Shown here: positions 1 through 8,316 of the stretch, in pieces | Position numbering within the stretch: the first letter of the stretch is position 1 | How the letters are laid out: every line of letters starts with the position of its first letter | Assembly (NCBI RefSeq): GCF_001570565.1 | Contig: NZ_BBXE01000021.1 | Location: forward strand, 62,001 to 126,000 | Source: Herbidospora yilanensis | Lineage (GTDB): Bacteria > Actinomycetota > Actinomycetes > Streptosporangiales > Streptosporangiaceae | Direction: 5' to 3' | DNA: 64,000 nucleotides | The notes under the pieces: generated by a model | The model's database searches: none | Seen by the model: the letters and a program-made list of their open reading frames with translations, nothing else | Told to the model about the DNA's origin: nothing | Made by a program: the position numbers and the translations under genes

Positions 1-155
1 GTCCAGCATGATGTCCGCCCATGGGCGGTCCGGGATCACTCGTGGCCCCCGAGCACGTGCTCGATCCACTTCGATTACTCCCATGGGGCGGCAGCATAGA
101 AGTGACGAGTTGGTCACACGCAACTTTCGTGTTACGCCCAAGTAAAACAAGCACG

Positions 156-199
156 TTAATACGGCCCGGTACGCAATATTGCGTGCCGGGCCGTATTAA
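156..199 (-). terminator. Strong hairpin terminator after the hrdB-like gene
   Basis: Two 21-base arms (156-176 and 179-199) are complementary with a single mismatch, giving a very stable hairpin. It starts 10 bases beyond the stop codon of the sigma factor gene (minus strand). Read in that direction it is followed by a T-rich stretch (tgcttgtttt). This is the clearest factor-independent terminator in the window. Its symmetry means it could also act on transcripts arriving from the left end. Confidence 0.8.
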
Positions 200-209
200 C
201 GGACATCCG

Positions 210-1880
210 TTAGTCGAGGTAGTCGCGCAGGACCTGCGAACGCGACGGGTGACGCAGCTTGGACATCGTCTTCGACTCGATCTGGCGGATGCGCTCGCGC
301 GTCACGCCGTAGACCTTGCCGATCTCGTCGAGGGTCTTGGGCTGACCGTCGGTCAGACCGAACCGCATCGAGACGACGCCCGCCTCGCGCTCGGACAGGG
401 TGTCCAGAACGCTGTGGAGCTGCTCCTGGAGGAGCGTGAAGCTGACGGCGTCGGCCGGGACGATGGCCTCGGAGTCTTCGATCAGGTCACCGAACTCGCT
501 GTCGCCCTCCTCTCCGAGGGGGGTGTGGAGCGAGATCGGCTCGCGGCCGTACTTCTGGACCTCGATGACCTTCTCGGGGGTCATGTCGAGCTCGCGGGCC
601 AGCTCCTCCGGGGTGGGCTCGCGGCCCAGGTCCTGGAGCATCTGGCGCTGCACGCGGGCCAGCTTGTTGATCACTTCGACCATGTGGACCGGGATGCGGA
701 TGGTCCGCGCCTGGTCGGCCATGGCCCGGGTGATCGCCTGCCGGATCCACCACGTGGCGTAGGTCGAGAACTTGTAGCCCTTGGTGTAGTCGAACTTCTC
801 GACGGCGCGGATCAGACCGAGGTTGCCCTCCTGGATCAGGTCCAGGAACAACATGCCGCGGCCGGTGTAGCGCTTGGCCAGCGAGACCACCAGGCGGAGG
901 TTGGCCTCCAGCAGGTGGTTCTTGGCCCGGCGGCCGTCTTCGGCGATCCACTCCAGCTCGGCGCGGACGTCGACGGGGAGCTGGTCACCGTCGGTGCCGA
1001 GCTGCTCCTCGGCGAACAGGCCGGCCTCGATGCGCTTGGCGAGCTCGACCTCCTGCTCGGCGTTGAGCAGGGGGACCTTGCCGATCTGCTTCAGATAGTC
1101 CTTCACCGGGTCGGCGGTGGCGCCGGCGGCGGCGACCTGCGCCACGGGCGCGTCGTCGTCGTCGTCGGTGAGGATCAGGACCTCTTCTTCGACCTTGGCC
1201 ACGACCTCGGCGCCCTTGGGCTCGTCGGTCGTCTCCTCTTCGGAGTCGCCCTCGCCCTCGGACTCGTCGGTCTCGACGTCGACCTCGACGTCTTCGATGT
1301 CCTCGATGTCGAAGTCTTCGATGTCGACGTCTTCGATGTCGTCGTCGTCTTCGGACAGCTCGGCCGACTTGGGCTTCGGCTCGGCCTTACCCGCGGGGGT
1401 GGCGGGACCGGTGGCCGGCGCCTCGCCGGCCTTGGGCTTCGCGGCGGGGACGGTCTTCTTCGCGGACGCGGCGGGCTTCGCAGCCGGGGCGGCCTTCTTG
1501 GCGGCCGGCTTCTTCGCGGCCGGAGCGGGCGCCGGATCGGTCACCACGGCGGTGACGGTCTCGGGCTGCGACTCCTTGGCGGCGGCGGCCTTGGTGGACG
1601 TCTTCTTGACGGGCGCGGCCTTGGTACGGCTCTTCGCGGGGGGCTTCGCCTTCTTCGGCCCCGCGGAGTCTTCGGCGGTGAGCCTGACGATGATGCCCTC
1701 TTTGCTGAGGCTGCGCAGGATTCCAGCGACTTGCGGTACCGGAATGTCCGCTTCCTCGACCGCCCGGCGGACATCCTCGGCTTCGAGGAAACCCTGCGAG
1801 CGCCCACGCTCGAGGAGCTGCTGAATCACTGGCTCGTTCAGCTCCGACGGCTTCGAGCGAGTCGAACTTGCAGGCGACAC
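210..1880 (-). CDS. hrdB: Principal RNA polymerase sigma factor (HrdB/RpoD/SigA type)
   Basis: Directs RNA polymerase to housekeeping promoters. The chosen GTG start gives 556 residues and follows GAGAGG by five bases; a longer frame upstream looks untranslated. The N-terminal 75 residues resemble the actinobacterial region 1.1. Then come a Lys/Ala/Pro-rich segment (about 75-185) and an acidic segment full of IEDVD-type steps (about 190-240). Region 1.2 begins near 257 ([14 protein letters not shown]). Region 2 includes [19 protein letters not shown] and [12 protein letters not shown] (about 345-385). Region 4 carries the helix-turn-helix [20 protein letters not shown] (about 517-536) that reads the -35 element. 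The core is complete and highly conserved, so family assignment is near certain. A terminator follows directly. Confidence 0.96.
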   Translation of the reverse strand: MSPASSTRSKPSELNEPVIQQLLERGRSQGFLEAEDVRRAVEEADIPVPQVAGILRSLSKEGIIVRLTAEDSAGPKKAKPPAKSRTKAAPVKKTSTKAAAAKESQPETVTAVVTDPAPAPAAKKPAAKKAAPAAKPAASAKKTVPAAKPKAGEAPATGPATPAGKAEPKPKSAELSEDDDDIEDVDIEDFDIEDIEDVEVDVETDESEGEGDSEEETTDEPKGAEVVAKVEEEVLILTDDDDDAPVAQVAAAGATADPVKDYLKQIGKVPLLNAEQEVELAKRIEAGLFAEEQLGTDGDQLPVDVRAELEWIAEDGRRAKNHLLEANLRLVVSLAKRYTGRGMLFLDLIQEGNLGLIRAVEKFDYTKGYKFSTYATWWIRQAITRAMADQARTIRIPVHMVEVINKLARVQRQMLQDLGREPTPEELARELDMTPEKVIEVQKYGREPISLHTPLGEEGDSEFGDLIEDSEAIVPADAVSFTLLQEQLHSVLDTLSEREAGVVSMRFGLTDGQPKTLDEIGKVYGVTRERIRQIESKTMSKLRHPSRSQVLRDYLD

Positions 1881-2086
1881 GAACACCTCTCGAACGAACG
1901 CATGGCGAGAATGGACCCAGGTGGTTGCTTCTTTTCCGATGGCGAGGCCGCGCGGAGGGCGACAAACCATTCTGGCACGCCGCCACACCCCGTACGGCCA
2001 CCTCCGGCCGGTTGCCCTCCACCCTAGGCCGACCGAGACACTGGTGCGTACGGAAGCCGGTCACCGATACCCGAAAGCAACCGTTA

Positions 2087-2105
2087 TGACTGATTCATTC
2101 AGTCA
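2087..2105. repeat. Short perfect inverted repeat TGACTGA-N5-TCAGTCA
   Basis: Seven-base perfect arms separated by five bases overlap the stop codon of the SpoIIE phosphatase gene. It may be a weak terminator for that gene or a protein-binding site upstream of the sigma factor gene. No T-tract follows on either strand, so the function is uncertain. The remainder of 1881-2086 is the presumed promoter/leader of the sigma gene; I could not pick a convincing -35/-10 pair. Confidence 0.35.
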
Positions 2106-4195
2106 CTCTTCGTGGCAGCGGGGACATGGACCGCAAGCACCGTGACGTCATCATCCTGTTCATACCCGGACAACATCCGGTCCACCAGGAAATCAAGCAA
2201 CATATGGGGACTTGTCAAGATCTCCTCAGGGGCTTCGGCGACGACCGCGGAGAGCTCCCGCAGACCCGCGTCCAGGCCCCGCTTGCGGTTTTCGACGAGA
2301 CCGTCGGAGTAGAGCACCGCCGTGTGGCCGGGCGGCACGGCGAACCGGAACTGCTTGCGGCTGGTGGCCCAGCCGAGCGGGGTGCCGGGCTGGTCGCTCT
2401 CCTGGAGGATCGCGGTGCCCTGCGGGGAGACCAGCAGGGGCGGCGGGTGACCGGCCAGCGCGAGGGTGCCCTCACCCGTGGTCGGCTCGACGACCATGTA
2501 GGCCAGCGTCGTGACCTGCTCTTCTTCTTCGGTCGCCTCGAAGACGCGGTCGAGTCCGGTGAGCACCGCCGCGGGCGGCGGGTTGGTCAGCGCCAGGGCG
2601 CGCATCGCGTTGCGGATGCGGCCCATTCCGGCGGCGGCCTTGACACCCTTGCCCATGACGTCGCCGACCACGGCGGCCACCCGGCCGTCTTGGAGCACGA
2701 AGGCGTCGTACCAGTCGCCGCCGACCTGGACGTGGCGGGAGCCCGAGCGGAAACGCTGGGCCAGCACGAGGCCGCGCACGACCGGCAGCCGCTCGGGGAG
2801 CAGGCTGCGCTGGAGCGTCTCGGCGGTGCGGTGCTCGCGCTCGAACAGGGTGGCCCGCTCGACGGCCAGCGCGCACTGACCGGCCAGGGCCTCCAGGAAC
2901 ACCCCGTCTTCCTGGGAGATCTTCTGGGGGCGGGTGAAGGAGAAGCGGAGCGCTCCCAGCGCGCGTCCCGCGGCCAGCAGCGGGAGGCCCACCCAGGCCC
3001 GCTCCTGGGTGTGGGCGAGGAAGCCGTTGATCTGGTCGGTCTCGCCGCCGGCGTCGGTGAGCTGGGCGCGCAGGCTCTCGGGCGACTCGGCGAAGACCGG
3101 GCGGCGGCTGTTGACGGCCATGGTCATCACGCTGGAGCGCGACAGTGAGATGTCTTCGCCGGGGGCGCCGCCCGCGTCGGGGATCGCGCCGGAGTTGATC
3201 ACCTTGAGGGTGCCGCGGTCGGGGTCGAGCAGCGCGACGGCGGAGTGGTCGGCGGCCAGGGCGGTGCGGCCGACGTCGATGATGACCTGGACGACCTGCT
3301 CGACCGTGAGCGCCTCGGCCAGTATGGCCGTCGCGCCCTGGAGCCGGGCGGTGCGCAGTGCGGCGGCGCCGAGCTGGTCGGTCAGCCGGCCGCGCATCTC
3401 CTCGGCCTCACGCTGGGCGGTGACGTCGGAGTTGGCGCCGACCCACTCGACCACGCGGCCGTGGCGGATGATCGGGACGGCCCGCACCTCGAAGTCGCGG
3501 TAGCCGCTGGCGCGGGTGCGGACGCGGTAGCTCCACTCGAACATGGTCCGGCCGCGCAGGGCCTCGCGCCAGGCCTCCTCGGCGGCCGGGCGGTCGTCGG
3601 GGTGGACGGCGTCGAGCCAGCCGTGGGCGAGGTATTCCTCCAGGCCCTGGCCGGTGATGGCGCGCCACTGCGGGGCGTCTTCGACGACGGCGCCGCTGGG
3701 CGAGGTGATCCAGACGAGCTGCTGCTGCGACTCCACGAGCGAGCGGTAGCGCTCCTCGCTGCGGCGCAGGTCTTCTTCGGTGGTCTGGCGCTCGGTGAGG
3801 TCGACGCCGAACAGGGAGGTGCCGATGGCGGCGCCCTCGTCGTCGTGGAGCGGGAAGAACGAGATGGTCCAGTGGCGGGCGTCGCCGTTCTCGGCGCGGG
3901 TGCGCAGCCGCTGGTCGGTGACGGGAAGACGGTCGTCGTTGATCCTGCGCAGGGCGGAGTCGATCACGGTGGCCAGGTCGGCCGACAGGATGTCGGCGGG
4001 GAGGCGGTCGATATGCCGGTCGACAGCGATCCCGGTCAGCTCGGTAAAGGTGGAGTTGACACGGACAAAACGGCCAGTGGTGTCAAAGAAGGCGAAGGCG
4101 TAGGGCGCCTCCGACATGAGGCCCTTGAACAGGGCAGAGTCTGAGATGTCCAAACCCGACTCCCGGGGACGGGGCACGGAGGTTTCGGCGCTCAT
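2099..4195 (-). CDS. PAS-PAS-GAF-SpoIIE protein phosphatase (RsbU-like)
   Basis: Multi-sensor PP2C-type serine phosphatase of 698 residues. The ATG is preceded by GGAGGT seven bases upstream, which decides the start over a longer upstream frame. Two PAS domains occupy about 25-145 and 150-270, a GAF domain about 290-455, and the SpoIIE/PP2C domain about 470-690. The phosphatase motifs are complete: GGDWYD, GDVMGKG, AGHPPPLL, YSDGLVE and DDDVTVLAV, with the aspartates that bind the two Mn/Mg ions. Relatives dephosphorylate anti-anti-sigma factors and so release alternative sigma factors. There is no HATPase domain, anti-sigma or STAS gene beside it, so its partner is elsewhere. No membrane segment is visible, so it is cytoplasmic. 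The ligand of PAS/GAF is unknown. Confidence 0.9.
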   Translation of the reverse strand: MSAETSVPRPRESGLDISDSALFKGLMSEAPYAFAFFDTTGRFVRVNSTFTELTGIAVDRHIDRLPADILSADLATVIDSALRRINDDRLPVTDQRLRTRAENGDARHWTISFFPLHDDEGAAIGTSLFGVDLTERQTTEEDLRRSEERYRSLVESQQQLVWITSPSGAVVEDAPQWRAITGQGLEEYLAHGWLDAVHPDDRPAAEEAWREALRGRTMFEWSYRVRTRASGYRDFEVRAVPIIRHGRVVEWVGANSDVTAQREAEEMRGRLTDQLGAAALRTARLQGATAILAEALTVEQVVQVIIDVGRTALAADHSAVALLDPDRGTLKVINSGAIPDAGGAPGEDISLSRSSVMTMAVNSRRPVFAESPESLRAQLTDAGGETDQINGFLAHTQERAWVGLPLLAAGRALGALRFSFTRPQKISQEDGVFLEALAGQCALAVERATLFEREHRTAETLQRSLLPERLPVVRGLVLAQRFRSGSRHVQVGGDWYDAFVLQDGRVAAVVGDVMGKGVKAAAGMGRIRNAMRALALTNPPPAAVLTGLDRVFEATEEEEQVTTLAYMVVEPTTGEGTLALAGHPPPLLVSPQGTAILQESDQPGTPLGWATSRKQFRFAVPPGHTAVLYSDGLVENRKRGLDAGLRELSAVVAEAPEEILTSPHMLLDFLVDRMLSGYEQDDDVTVLAVHVPAATKSD

Positions 4196-4339
4196 GGTCG
4201 GCACCTCCGTCGCGTGCCAGGGTCTCCCACGAGGCACATCTCCATAACTGTATTGAGTAGCGCAGTTCTGCCCTACATCATCGGCGATGGGCACGCGCGG
4301 ACGGAAGCCCCGCCCGGCATGCGGTCAACGCATCCTGTC

Positions 4340-4359
4340 AAAAAAGCGCCACCTCGCGC
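4340..4359 (-). terminator. Possible weak terminator after the HhH-GPD gene
   Basis: On the minus strand a short GCGC-N6-GCGC hairpin is followed at once by six T residues (4345-4340). The stem is only four pairs, so this is tentative; it lies 14-33 bases after the stop codon at 4373. Confidence 0.3.
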
Positions 4360-4372
4360 AGCAAGATCTGAC

Positions 4373-4939
4373 TTACTTTTTGGCGGCCTTCTTCGCTTCC
4401 TGCTTGGTCGCCCGCACTTTGGCGAGGCTGCCGGCGTCGACCACGTCGGCGACCGACCGGAACGCCCCCTCCTCGCCGTAAGCCCCCGCGGCCTCGCGCC
4501 AGCCCGGCGGCTGCACGCCGAGCTGTTTGCCCAGCAGCGCCAGGAAGATCTGCGCCTTCTGTTTGCCGAACCCCGGAAGGCCGGTCAGGCGGCGCAACAA
4601 TTCGGCTCCGCTGCCCGCGTCGGCCCAGACCCGCTCGGCGTCGCCATCGTAGTGGTCCACCAGATGGGCCGCCAGTTGCCTGATCCGCCCGGCCATCGAG
4701 CCGGGATAACGGTGCACGGCCGGTTTCGCCGAAAGTATCGCGGCGAAGGCCTCCGGGTCCATCGCGGCGATCTCGTGGGCGTCGAGGTCGTGGCCCAGCC
4801 GCTCGGAGATCGTGTGGGGACCCTGGAAGGCCCACTCCATCGGGATCTGCTGGTCGAGCAGCATGCCGACGAGCAGGGCCAGGCCACTGCGCCCGAGGAG
4901 TTCGTCGGCCTCGGGACGCTGTGTTAGCCGGATGTACAT
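4373..4939 (-). CDS. HhH-GPD family base-excision repair-like protein
   Basis: Protein of 188 residues beginning MYIRLTQRPEADELL. Actinobacterial relatives are annotated as an uncharacterised HhH-GPD family, related to helix-hairpin-helix DNA glycosylases. The helix-hairpin-helix is recognisable at about 122-140 (LLRRLTGLPGFGKQKAQIFL) and LLDQQIPMEWAF lies near the N-terminus. The C-terminus is Lys/Ala-rich (ATKQEAKKAAKK), which could add non-specific DNA contact. The frame is open for 49 more codons upstream, but the relatives begin at MYIRL-like sequence, so this ATG was chosen; the ribosome-binding site is weak (CTGGA). Glycosylase activity is inferred from fold only. It is divergent from the gene at 5110. 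Confidence 0.8.
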   Translation of the reverse strand: MYIRLTQRPEADELLGRSGLALLVGMLLDQQIPMEWAFQGPHTISERLGHDLDAHEIAAMDPEAFAAILSAKPAVHRYPGSMAGRIRQLAAHLVDHYDGDAERVWADAGSGAELLRRLTGLPGFGKQKAQIFLALLGKQLGVQPPGWREAAGAYGEEGAFRSVADVVDAGSLAKVRATKQEAKKAAKK

Positions 4940-5002
4940 GTTTCCAGCTTCGCACGCGTCACCCTGGTGTGTTTGGCTCATGTAACAAAACCACGCGGAG
5001 GG

Positions 5003-5030
5003 TTGACACCAGCGCGGAAAGTTATGGAAT
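5003..5030 (+). promoter_or_regulatory. Sigma70-type promoter, TTGACA-N16-TGGAAT
   Basis: A perfect -35 hexamer TTGACA (5003-5008) is followed after 16 bases by TGGAAT (5025-5030), which matches four of six consensus bases. Transcription would start near 5037 and give a leader of about 70 bases before the small gene at 5110. It lies in the divergent gap beside the HhH-GPD gene. Confidence 0.5.
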
Positions 5031-5109
5031 GAGAGACGGCACTTTCGCCCGACAACCGGTGCCCCACCGAGCACCGGAATTCCCACATTCAGCGAGGATG
5101 CCTGCCTCT

Positions 5110-5352
5110 ATGCCTACACTCGCCACGAGCTCCACAGCCGCCGGAACACGCGCTGGAACACGTGCGGCCGTCACCGCGCGGCTCGCCGAGGAATTCCTCA
5201 CCGTCCCCCTGGTCACCGTCGAACGGTGCGTCGACGACGTCCGCGCCTGCACCGAGCATCTCGGCGTCGACGTCACTCCCGCGGGCATCGAACGCATCGC
5301 CCGGGAGCACCTTCTCGCCCTGGTCAACTCCGCGCCTCCGAGCAGGAGATAA
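5110..5352 (+). CDS. Small helical protein (three-helical bundle dimerization-domain-like)
   Basis: A protein of 80 residues beginning MPTLATSS. Residues about 20-75 form three predicted amphipathic helices (TARLAEEFLTVPLVTVERCVDDVRACTEHLGVDVTPAGIERIAREHLLALV, read in pieces), the pattern of a small actinobacterial family named for a three-helix bundle dimerization domain. That likeness is by eye. Two ATGs are possible: 5098, abutting an AGCGAGG sequence with no spacer, and 5110, twelve bases after it; I prefer 5110. A good promoter lies upstream. No function can be assigned. It probably makes its own short transcript, and the next gene begins 66 bases later on the same strand. Confidence 0.6.
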   Translation: MPTLATSSTAAGTRAGTRAAVTARLAEEFLTVPLVTVERCVDDVRACTEHLGVDVTPAGIERIAREHLLALVNSAPPSRR

Positions 5353-5418
5353 ATAACGGGGTAGTCACCGGGCCGCGTTACGGTGCCTTTTGGCGTCGTA
5401 ATGCGAGAAGGTAGAACA

Positions 5419-6981
5419 GTGAGTCGAAGACGGAGACGAGATCCCCGGGAAAATCCGCCGGACGACGTCTTCGCGGAGATGCTCCTCGCGGCCCGTGAAC
5501 TCCTCGCCGTCAGGAGTCCGCTGGACGCCGAGCTGATGGTGTCCGACATGCTGGGCGCCTGGTGGGGGAAGCGGCTTCGCGGCGGCGACGTGGAGCAGAT
5601 CCTCGGAGAGGGCCTCGTCGACTACGCCGCCAAGGCGGGCACCCCCGCCGCGCTCACGCTGCTGATCTCGGTCGCCTACCTCGGCACCGCCCGGCAGGCC
5701 GCCAAGGCCGAGGGGGCCGCGCTGGCCCTCATGGAGTCCGACGTCGCCCGCCCCGGCTGGGCCGACCGCGTCGGCGCGGTCAAGCCGCAGGGCTGCTACG
5801 TCTCCCGCGACGTCTACGGCGACCAGGACACGGTGGTCAGCACCTTCGCCTACAACGGCGACGACACCCACGCGCTGGTGCTGGTGGTCGACTACAACAT
5901 GCGCGGCATGGCCCGCGACGCCTGGGTCTCCACGCAGGTCGACAAGCTGCTGGAGCAGGCCGGTCTGGAGGCGGCGGGCAACCCGATGTTGCTGTTCGAG
6001 GAGATCGAGCCGCAGCAGGCGCGGGCGCTGCTGGAGTTCGCCATGAAGGCGGCCAGGGAAGAGGCCTACGACCGCAAGGCGCCCAAGGTCGTCAGCGACA
6101 GCTACTCCGCCTACCACGCCTTCGCGCGCTCCCGGATCAAGGCGCTGCCGCCCGGCCGCAAGCGGCCGGCCCCGGCCCACAGCGAGGCGCCCTACACGAG
6201 GGAGCGGCGGGCCATGCTCGCGGCCGAGTTCCTGGCCAGCGACGCCGCCGAGAACCTGAGCGACCCGTCGGCGGCCTCGCGCTGCGCCGACCACATCATC
6301 GACTACGGCTGCGACCAGGATTTCGGCCGTCCCCATCGGGTCAGCCCGGCCAAGTGCGAGACGTTCCTGCTCGACTGGCTGCCCCGCAAGATCATGCTGA
6401 CCCCGGCGCAGCAGGACGCCATGCCCCACGTGCTGGCCGCCTGGGTGCGCTTCGCGGGGTCGCGCATCGGCCTGCCCGACCAGGCGATCCGGGCGACGCT
6501 CGACGCGGTCTGGGAGGCGACCGCCCGCTTCGGCGTGGCCTACCGCGACCCGACGTCGTTCGGGCTCGACCGCGAGCTGGTCGAGCGGCTCCTCCCCGAC
6601 GGCGACCTCTCCGCGCTGGCGCGGCGGGCGTTCGTGTTCCCGGTCCTCCAGGGCACGTACGGCGACGTCGAGCTCGACCGCCTCGATCCGGCCGACGAGG
6701 CCGACCGGCGGATCCTGCTGGAGATGGACCACGCCGGGGAGTTGTCGCGCCCCGACTTCGCCGAGCACCTGGCCTGGCACGAGGAGATCGCCAAGCGCCT
6801 GTGGGACGGCGACCCGCCCCAGATGTGGGAGGCGGCCCAGCGCCTGATCGACCTCGGCCACGACCGTCACGACGTGTTACACGTGCTGATCGAGATCGCC
6901 GAACGCATCGGCGACCACCCCGACGAACTCGCCGCCGCCCTCGACGACATCGCCGACATCCCCGACGAGCCGCCCCTCTAG
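5419..6981 (+). CDS. Conserved actinobacterial protein of unknown function
   Basis: Protein of 520 residues. The GTG start follows GAAGG by seven bases. No signal peptide or membrane segment is present. An N-terminal part (about 15-105) is helical. A middle part (about 105-190) holds VSTFAYNGDDTHALVLVVDYNMRG and may be a beta-rich domain. The C-terminal 70 residues carry HEEIAKRLWDGDPP, W.AAQRL and LGHDRHDVLHVL, a helical motif I associate with some proteins of unknown function (possibly called DUF1841; not certain). The Cys/Asp/His-rich stretch near 295-325 may bind metal. It contains a TTA leucine codon at 6877-6879. It ends only 10 bases before pxpA and is likely cotranscribed with it, but no functional link is evident. 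Confidence 0.75.
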   Translation: MSRRRRRDPRENPPDDVFAEMLLAARELLAVRSPLDAELMVSDMLGAWWGKRLRGGDVEQILGEGLVDYAAKAGTPAALTLLISVAYLGTARQAAKAEGAALALMESDVARPGWADRVGAVKPQGCYVSRDVYGDQDTVVSTFAYNGDDTHALVLVVDYNMRGMARDAWVSTQVDKLLEQAGLEAAGNPMLLFEEIEPQQARALLEFAMKAAREEAYDRKAPKVVSDSYSAYHAFARSRIKALPPGRKRPAPAHSEAPYTRERRAMLAAEFLASDAAENLSDPSAASRCADHIIDYGCDQDFGRPHRVSPAKCETFLLDWLPRKIMLTPAQQDAMPHVLAAWVRFAGSRIGLPDQAIRATLDAVWEATARFGVAYRDPTSFGLDRELVERLLPDGDLSALARRAFVFPVLQGTYGDVELDRLDPADEADRRILLEMDHAGELSRPDFAEHLAWHEEIAKRLWDGDPPQMWEAAQRLIDLGHDRHDVLHVLIEIAERIGDHPDELAAALDDIADIPDEPPL

Positions 6982-6991
6982 GCTGGGGATC

Positions 6992-7732
6992 ATGAGGATC
7001 GACCTGAACGCCGACCTCGGCGAGGGATTCGGGGCCTGGAAGCTCGGCGACGACGCCGCTCTCCTGGAGATCGTGACCAGCGCCAACGTGGCCTGCGGCT
7101 TCCACGCGGGCGACCCGCTGACGATCCGCCGGGTGTGCGAGGCGGCGGTCGCCCGGGGTGTGGCGATCGGCGCGCAGGTCTCCTACCGCGACCTGGCGGG
7201 GTTCGGGCGGCGCGAGATGGACGTGCCGGCCGAGGAGCTGCGGGCCGAGGTCCTCTACCAACTGGCGGCGGTCGACGGGATCGCGCGGGCCGTCGGCGGG
7301 CGGGTCGCCTATGTGAAGCCGCATGGAGCGCTCTACAACCGGATCGTCTGGGACGAGGTGCAGGCGCGCGCCGTGGCCGACGCGGTCGCCGACTACGGCA
7401 CGCTGCCGGTGCTGACGGTGCCGGGGTCGGCGTTACAGGAGCTGGGCACGCCGACCGTGACCGAGTACTTCGCCGACCGGGCCTACACCCCCGAGGGCAC
7501 CCTGGTGTCGCGGCGCGAGCCCGGTTCGGTGCTCCACGACCCCGTCGAGGTGGCCGCGCGGGCGATCCGGATGGCCCGCGAAGGCGTCGTGACCGCCGTC
7601 GACGGATCGCAGGTGCGGGTGACGGCGCGGTCGATCTGCGTCCACGGCGACACCCCCGGTGCGGTGCGCCTCGCGCGCGCCGTCCACGACGCGCTGGTCG
7701 GCGTGGGTGTGGCAGTGGAGGCGTTCACGTGA
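6992..7732 (+). CDS. pxpA: 5-oxoprolinase subunit A (LamB/YcsF family)
   Basis: Subunit of the ATP-dependent bacterial 5-oxoprolinase PxpABC, which opens 5-oxo-L-proline (pyroglutamate) to L-glutamate in the cytoplasm. The protein has 246 residues, normal for the family. Diagnostic motifs are DLNADLGEGFG at the N-terminus, ANVACGFHAGDP near 30-40 and YVKPHGALYN near 105-115. It is followed by pxpB with a four-base GTGA overlap and then pxpC, so all three subunits are translationally coupled. A TTA codon lies at 7433-7435. Known family chemistry places the substrate carboxylation/phosphorylation steps on B and C and the hydrolysis step on A; I infer the same here. Confidence 0.93.
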   Translation: MRIDLNADLGEGFGAWKLGDDAALLEIVTSANVACGFHAGDPLTIRRVCEAAVARGVAIGAQVSYRDLAGFGRREMDVPAEELRAEVLYQLAAVDGIARAVGGRVAYVKPHGALYNRIVWDEVQARAVADAVADYGTLPVLTVPGSALQELGTPTVTEYFADRAYTPEGTLVSRREPGSVLHDPVEVAARAIRMAREGVVTAVDGSQVRVTARSICVHGDTPGAVRLARAVHDALVGVGVAVEAFT

Positions 7733-8316
7733 TCCGGCGGGTGGGCGAGAACGCGCTGCTCGTCGAGACCGGCTCGCTGGCCGCCTCCCACCGGCTCGAC
7801 GCCCGGCTGCGGCTGCTCACCGACGTGGAGGAGATCGTGCCGGGGCCCGAGACGGTGCTGGTGGTGGGCGGCCGGGCCGATCGGCTCATCCCCCTGATCG
7901 AGCAGCTCGACCACGCTCCCCTGCGCGAGGCGGGCGGGGAGACGGTCGAGATCCCGGTCGTGTACGACGGCGCCGACCTCGCCGACGTCGCGGCGCTGGC
8001 GGGCATCTCCGTCGACGAGGTGATCGCCCGCCACACGGGCTCGGAGTTCGTGGCCGGGTGGCTCGGCTTCGCGCCGGGGTTCGCCTATCTGGTGGGCCTT
8101 GATCCTTCTCTGCACGTCTCCCGGCTGGACCGGCCCCGGACCGCCGTGCCGGCAGGGGCGGTGGCCATCGCCGGGGCCTACTCGGCGGTGTATCCCGCCG
8201 CCTCACCCGGGGGTTGGCGTCTGCTGGGACACACCACCCTCTCGGTGTGGGACGTGACGAGCGACTCCCCCGCCTTGCTCAAGCCGGGCACGAGGGTCCG
8301 GATGGTCGCCGCATGA
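7729..8316 (+). CDS. pxpB: 5-oxoprolinase subunit B (KipI / allophanate hydrolase subunit 1 family)
   Basis: A protein of 195 residues from a GTG that overlaps the pxpA stop as GTGA. It begins VIRRVGENALLVE. The family core is seen in IPVVYDGADLADVAALAG (about 75-95), the helix ending EVIARHTGSEF, the glycine-rich WLGFAPGFAYLVGLDPSL (about 112-130) and PRTAVPAGAVAIAG (about 140-155). In Bacillus the homologue KipI inhibits the sporulation kinase KinA, but the pxpA-B-C arrangement argues for the metabolic role. The end of the gene overlaps pxpC as ATGA. Confidence 0.92.
   Translation: MIRRVGENALLVETGSLAASHRLDARLRLLTDVEEIVPGPETVLVVGGRADRLIPLIEQLDHAPLREAGGETVEIPVVYDGADLADVAALAGISVDEVIARHTGSEFVAGWLGFAPGFAYLVGLDPSLHVSRLDRPRTAVPAGAVAIAGAYSAVYPAASPGGWRLLGHTTLSVWDVTSDSPALLKPGTRVRMVAA

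Noticed and set aside
50-63. Palindrome CGAGCACGTGCTCG near the left edge
   Set aside because: A 14-base palindrome stands alone with no promoter or gene attached in the window; one such site can occur by chance in GC-rich DNA.
21-2027. A 668-codon open frame opposite the sigma factor gene
   Set aside because: It mirrors the GC-skewed codons of hrdB on the other strand and encodes low-complexity Gly/Leu/Val sequence. The minus-strand frame encodes an unmistakable sigma factor.
4338-4955. Overlapping minus-strand frame over the HhH-GPD gene
   Set aside because: Its product is Arg/Gly-rich without motifs, while the other minus-strand frame has a helix-hairpin-helix and family-like start.
5022-5549. 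Minus-strand 175-codon frame opposite the small helical gene
   Set aside because: Ser/Arg-rich shadow; the plus strand has promoter, helical protein and a following real gene.
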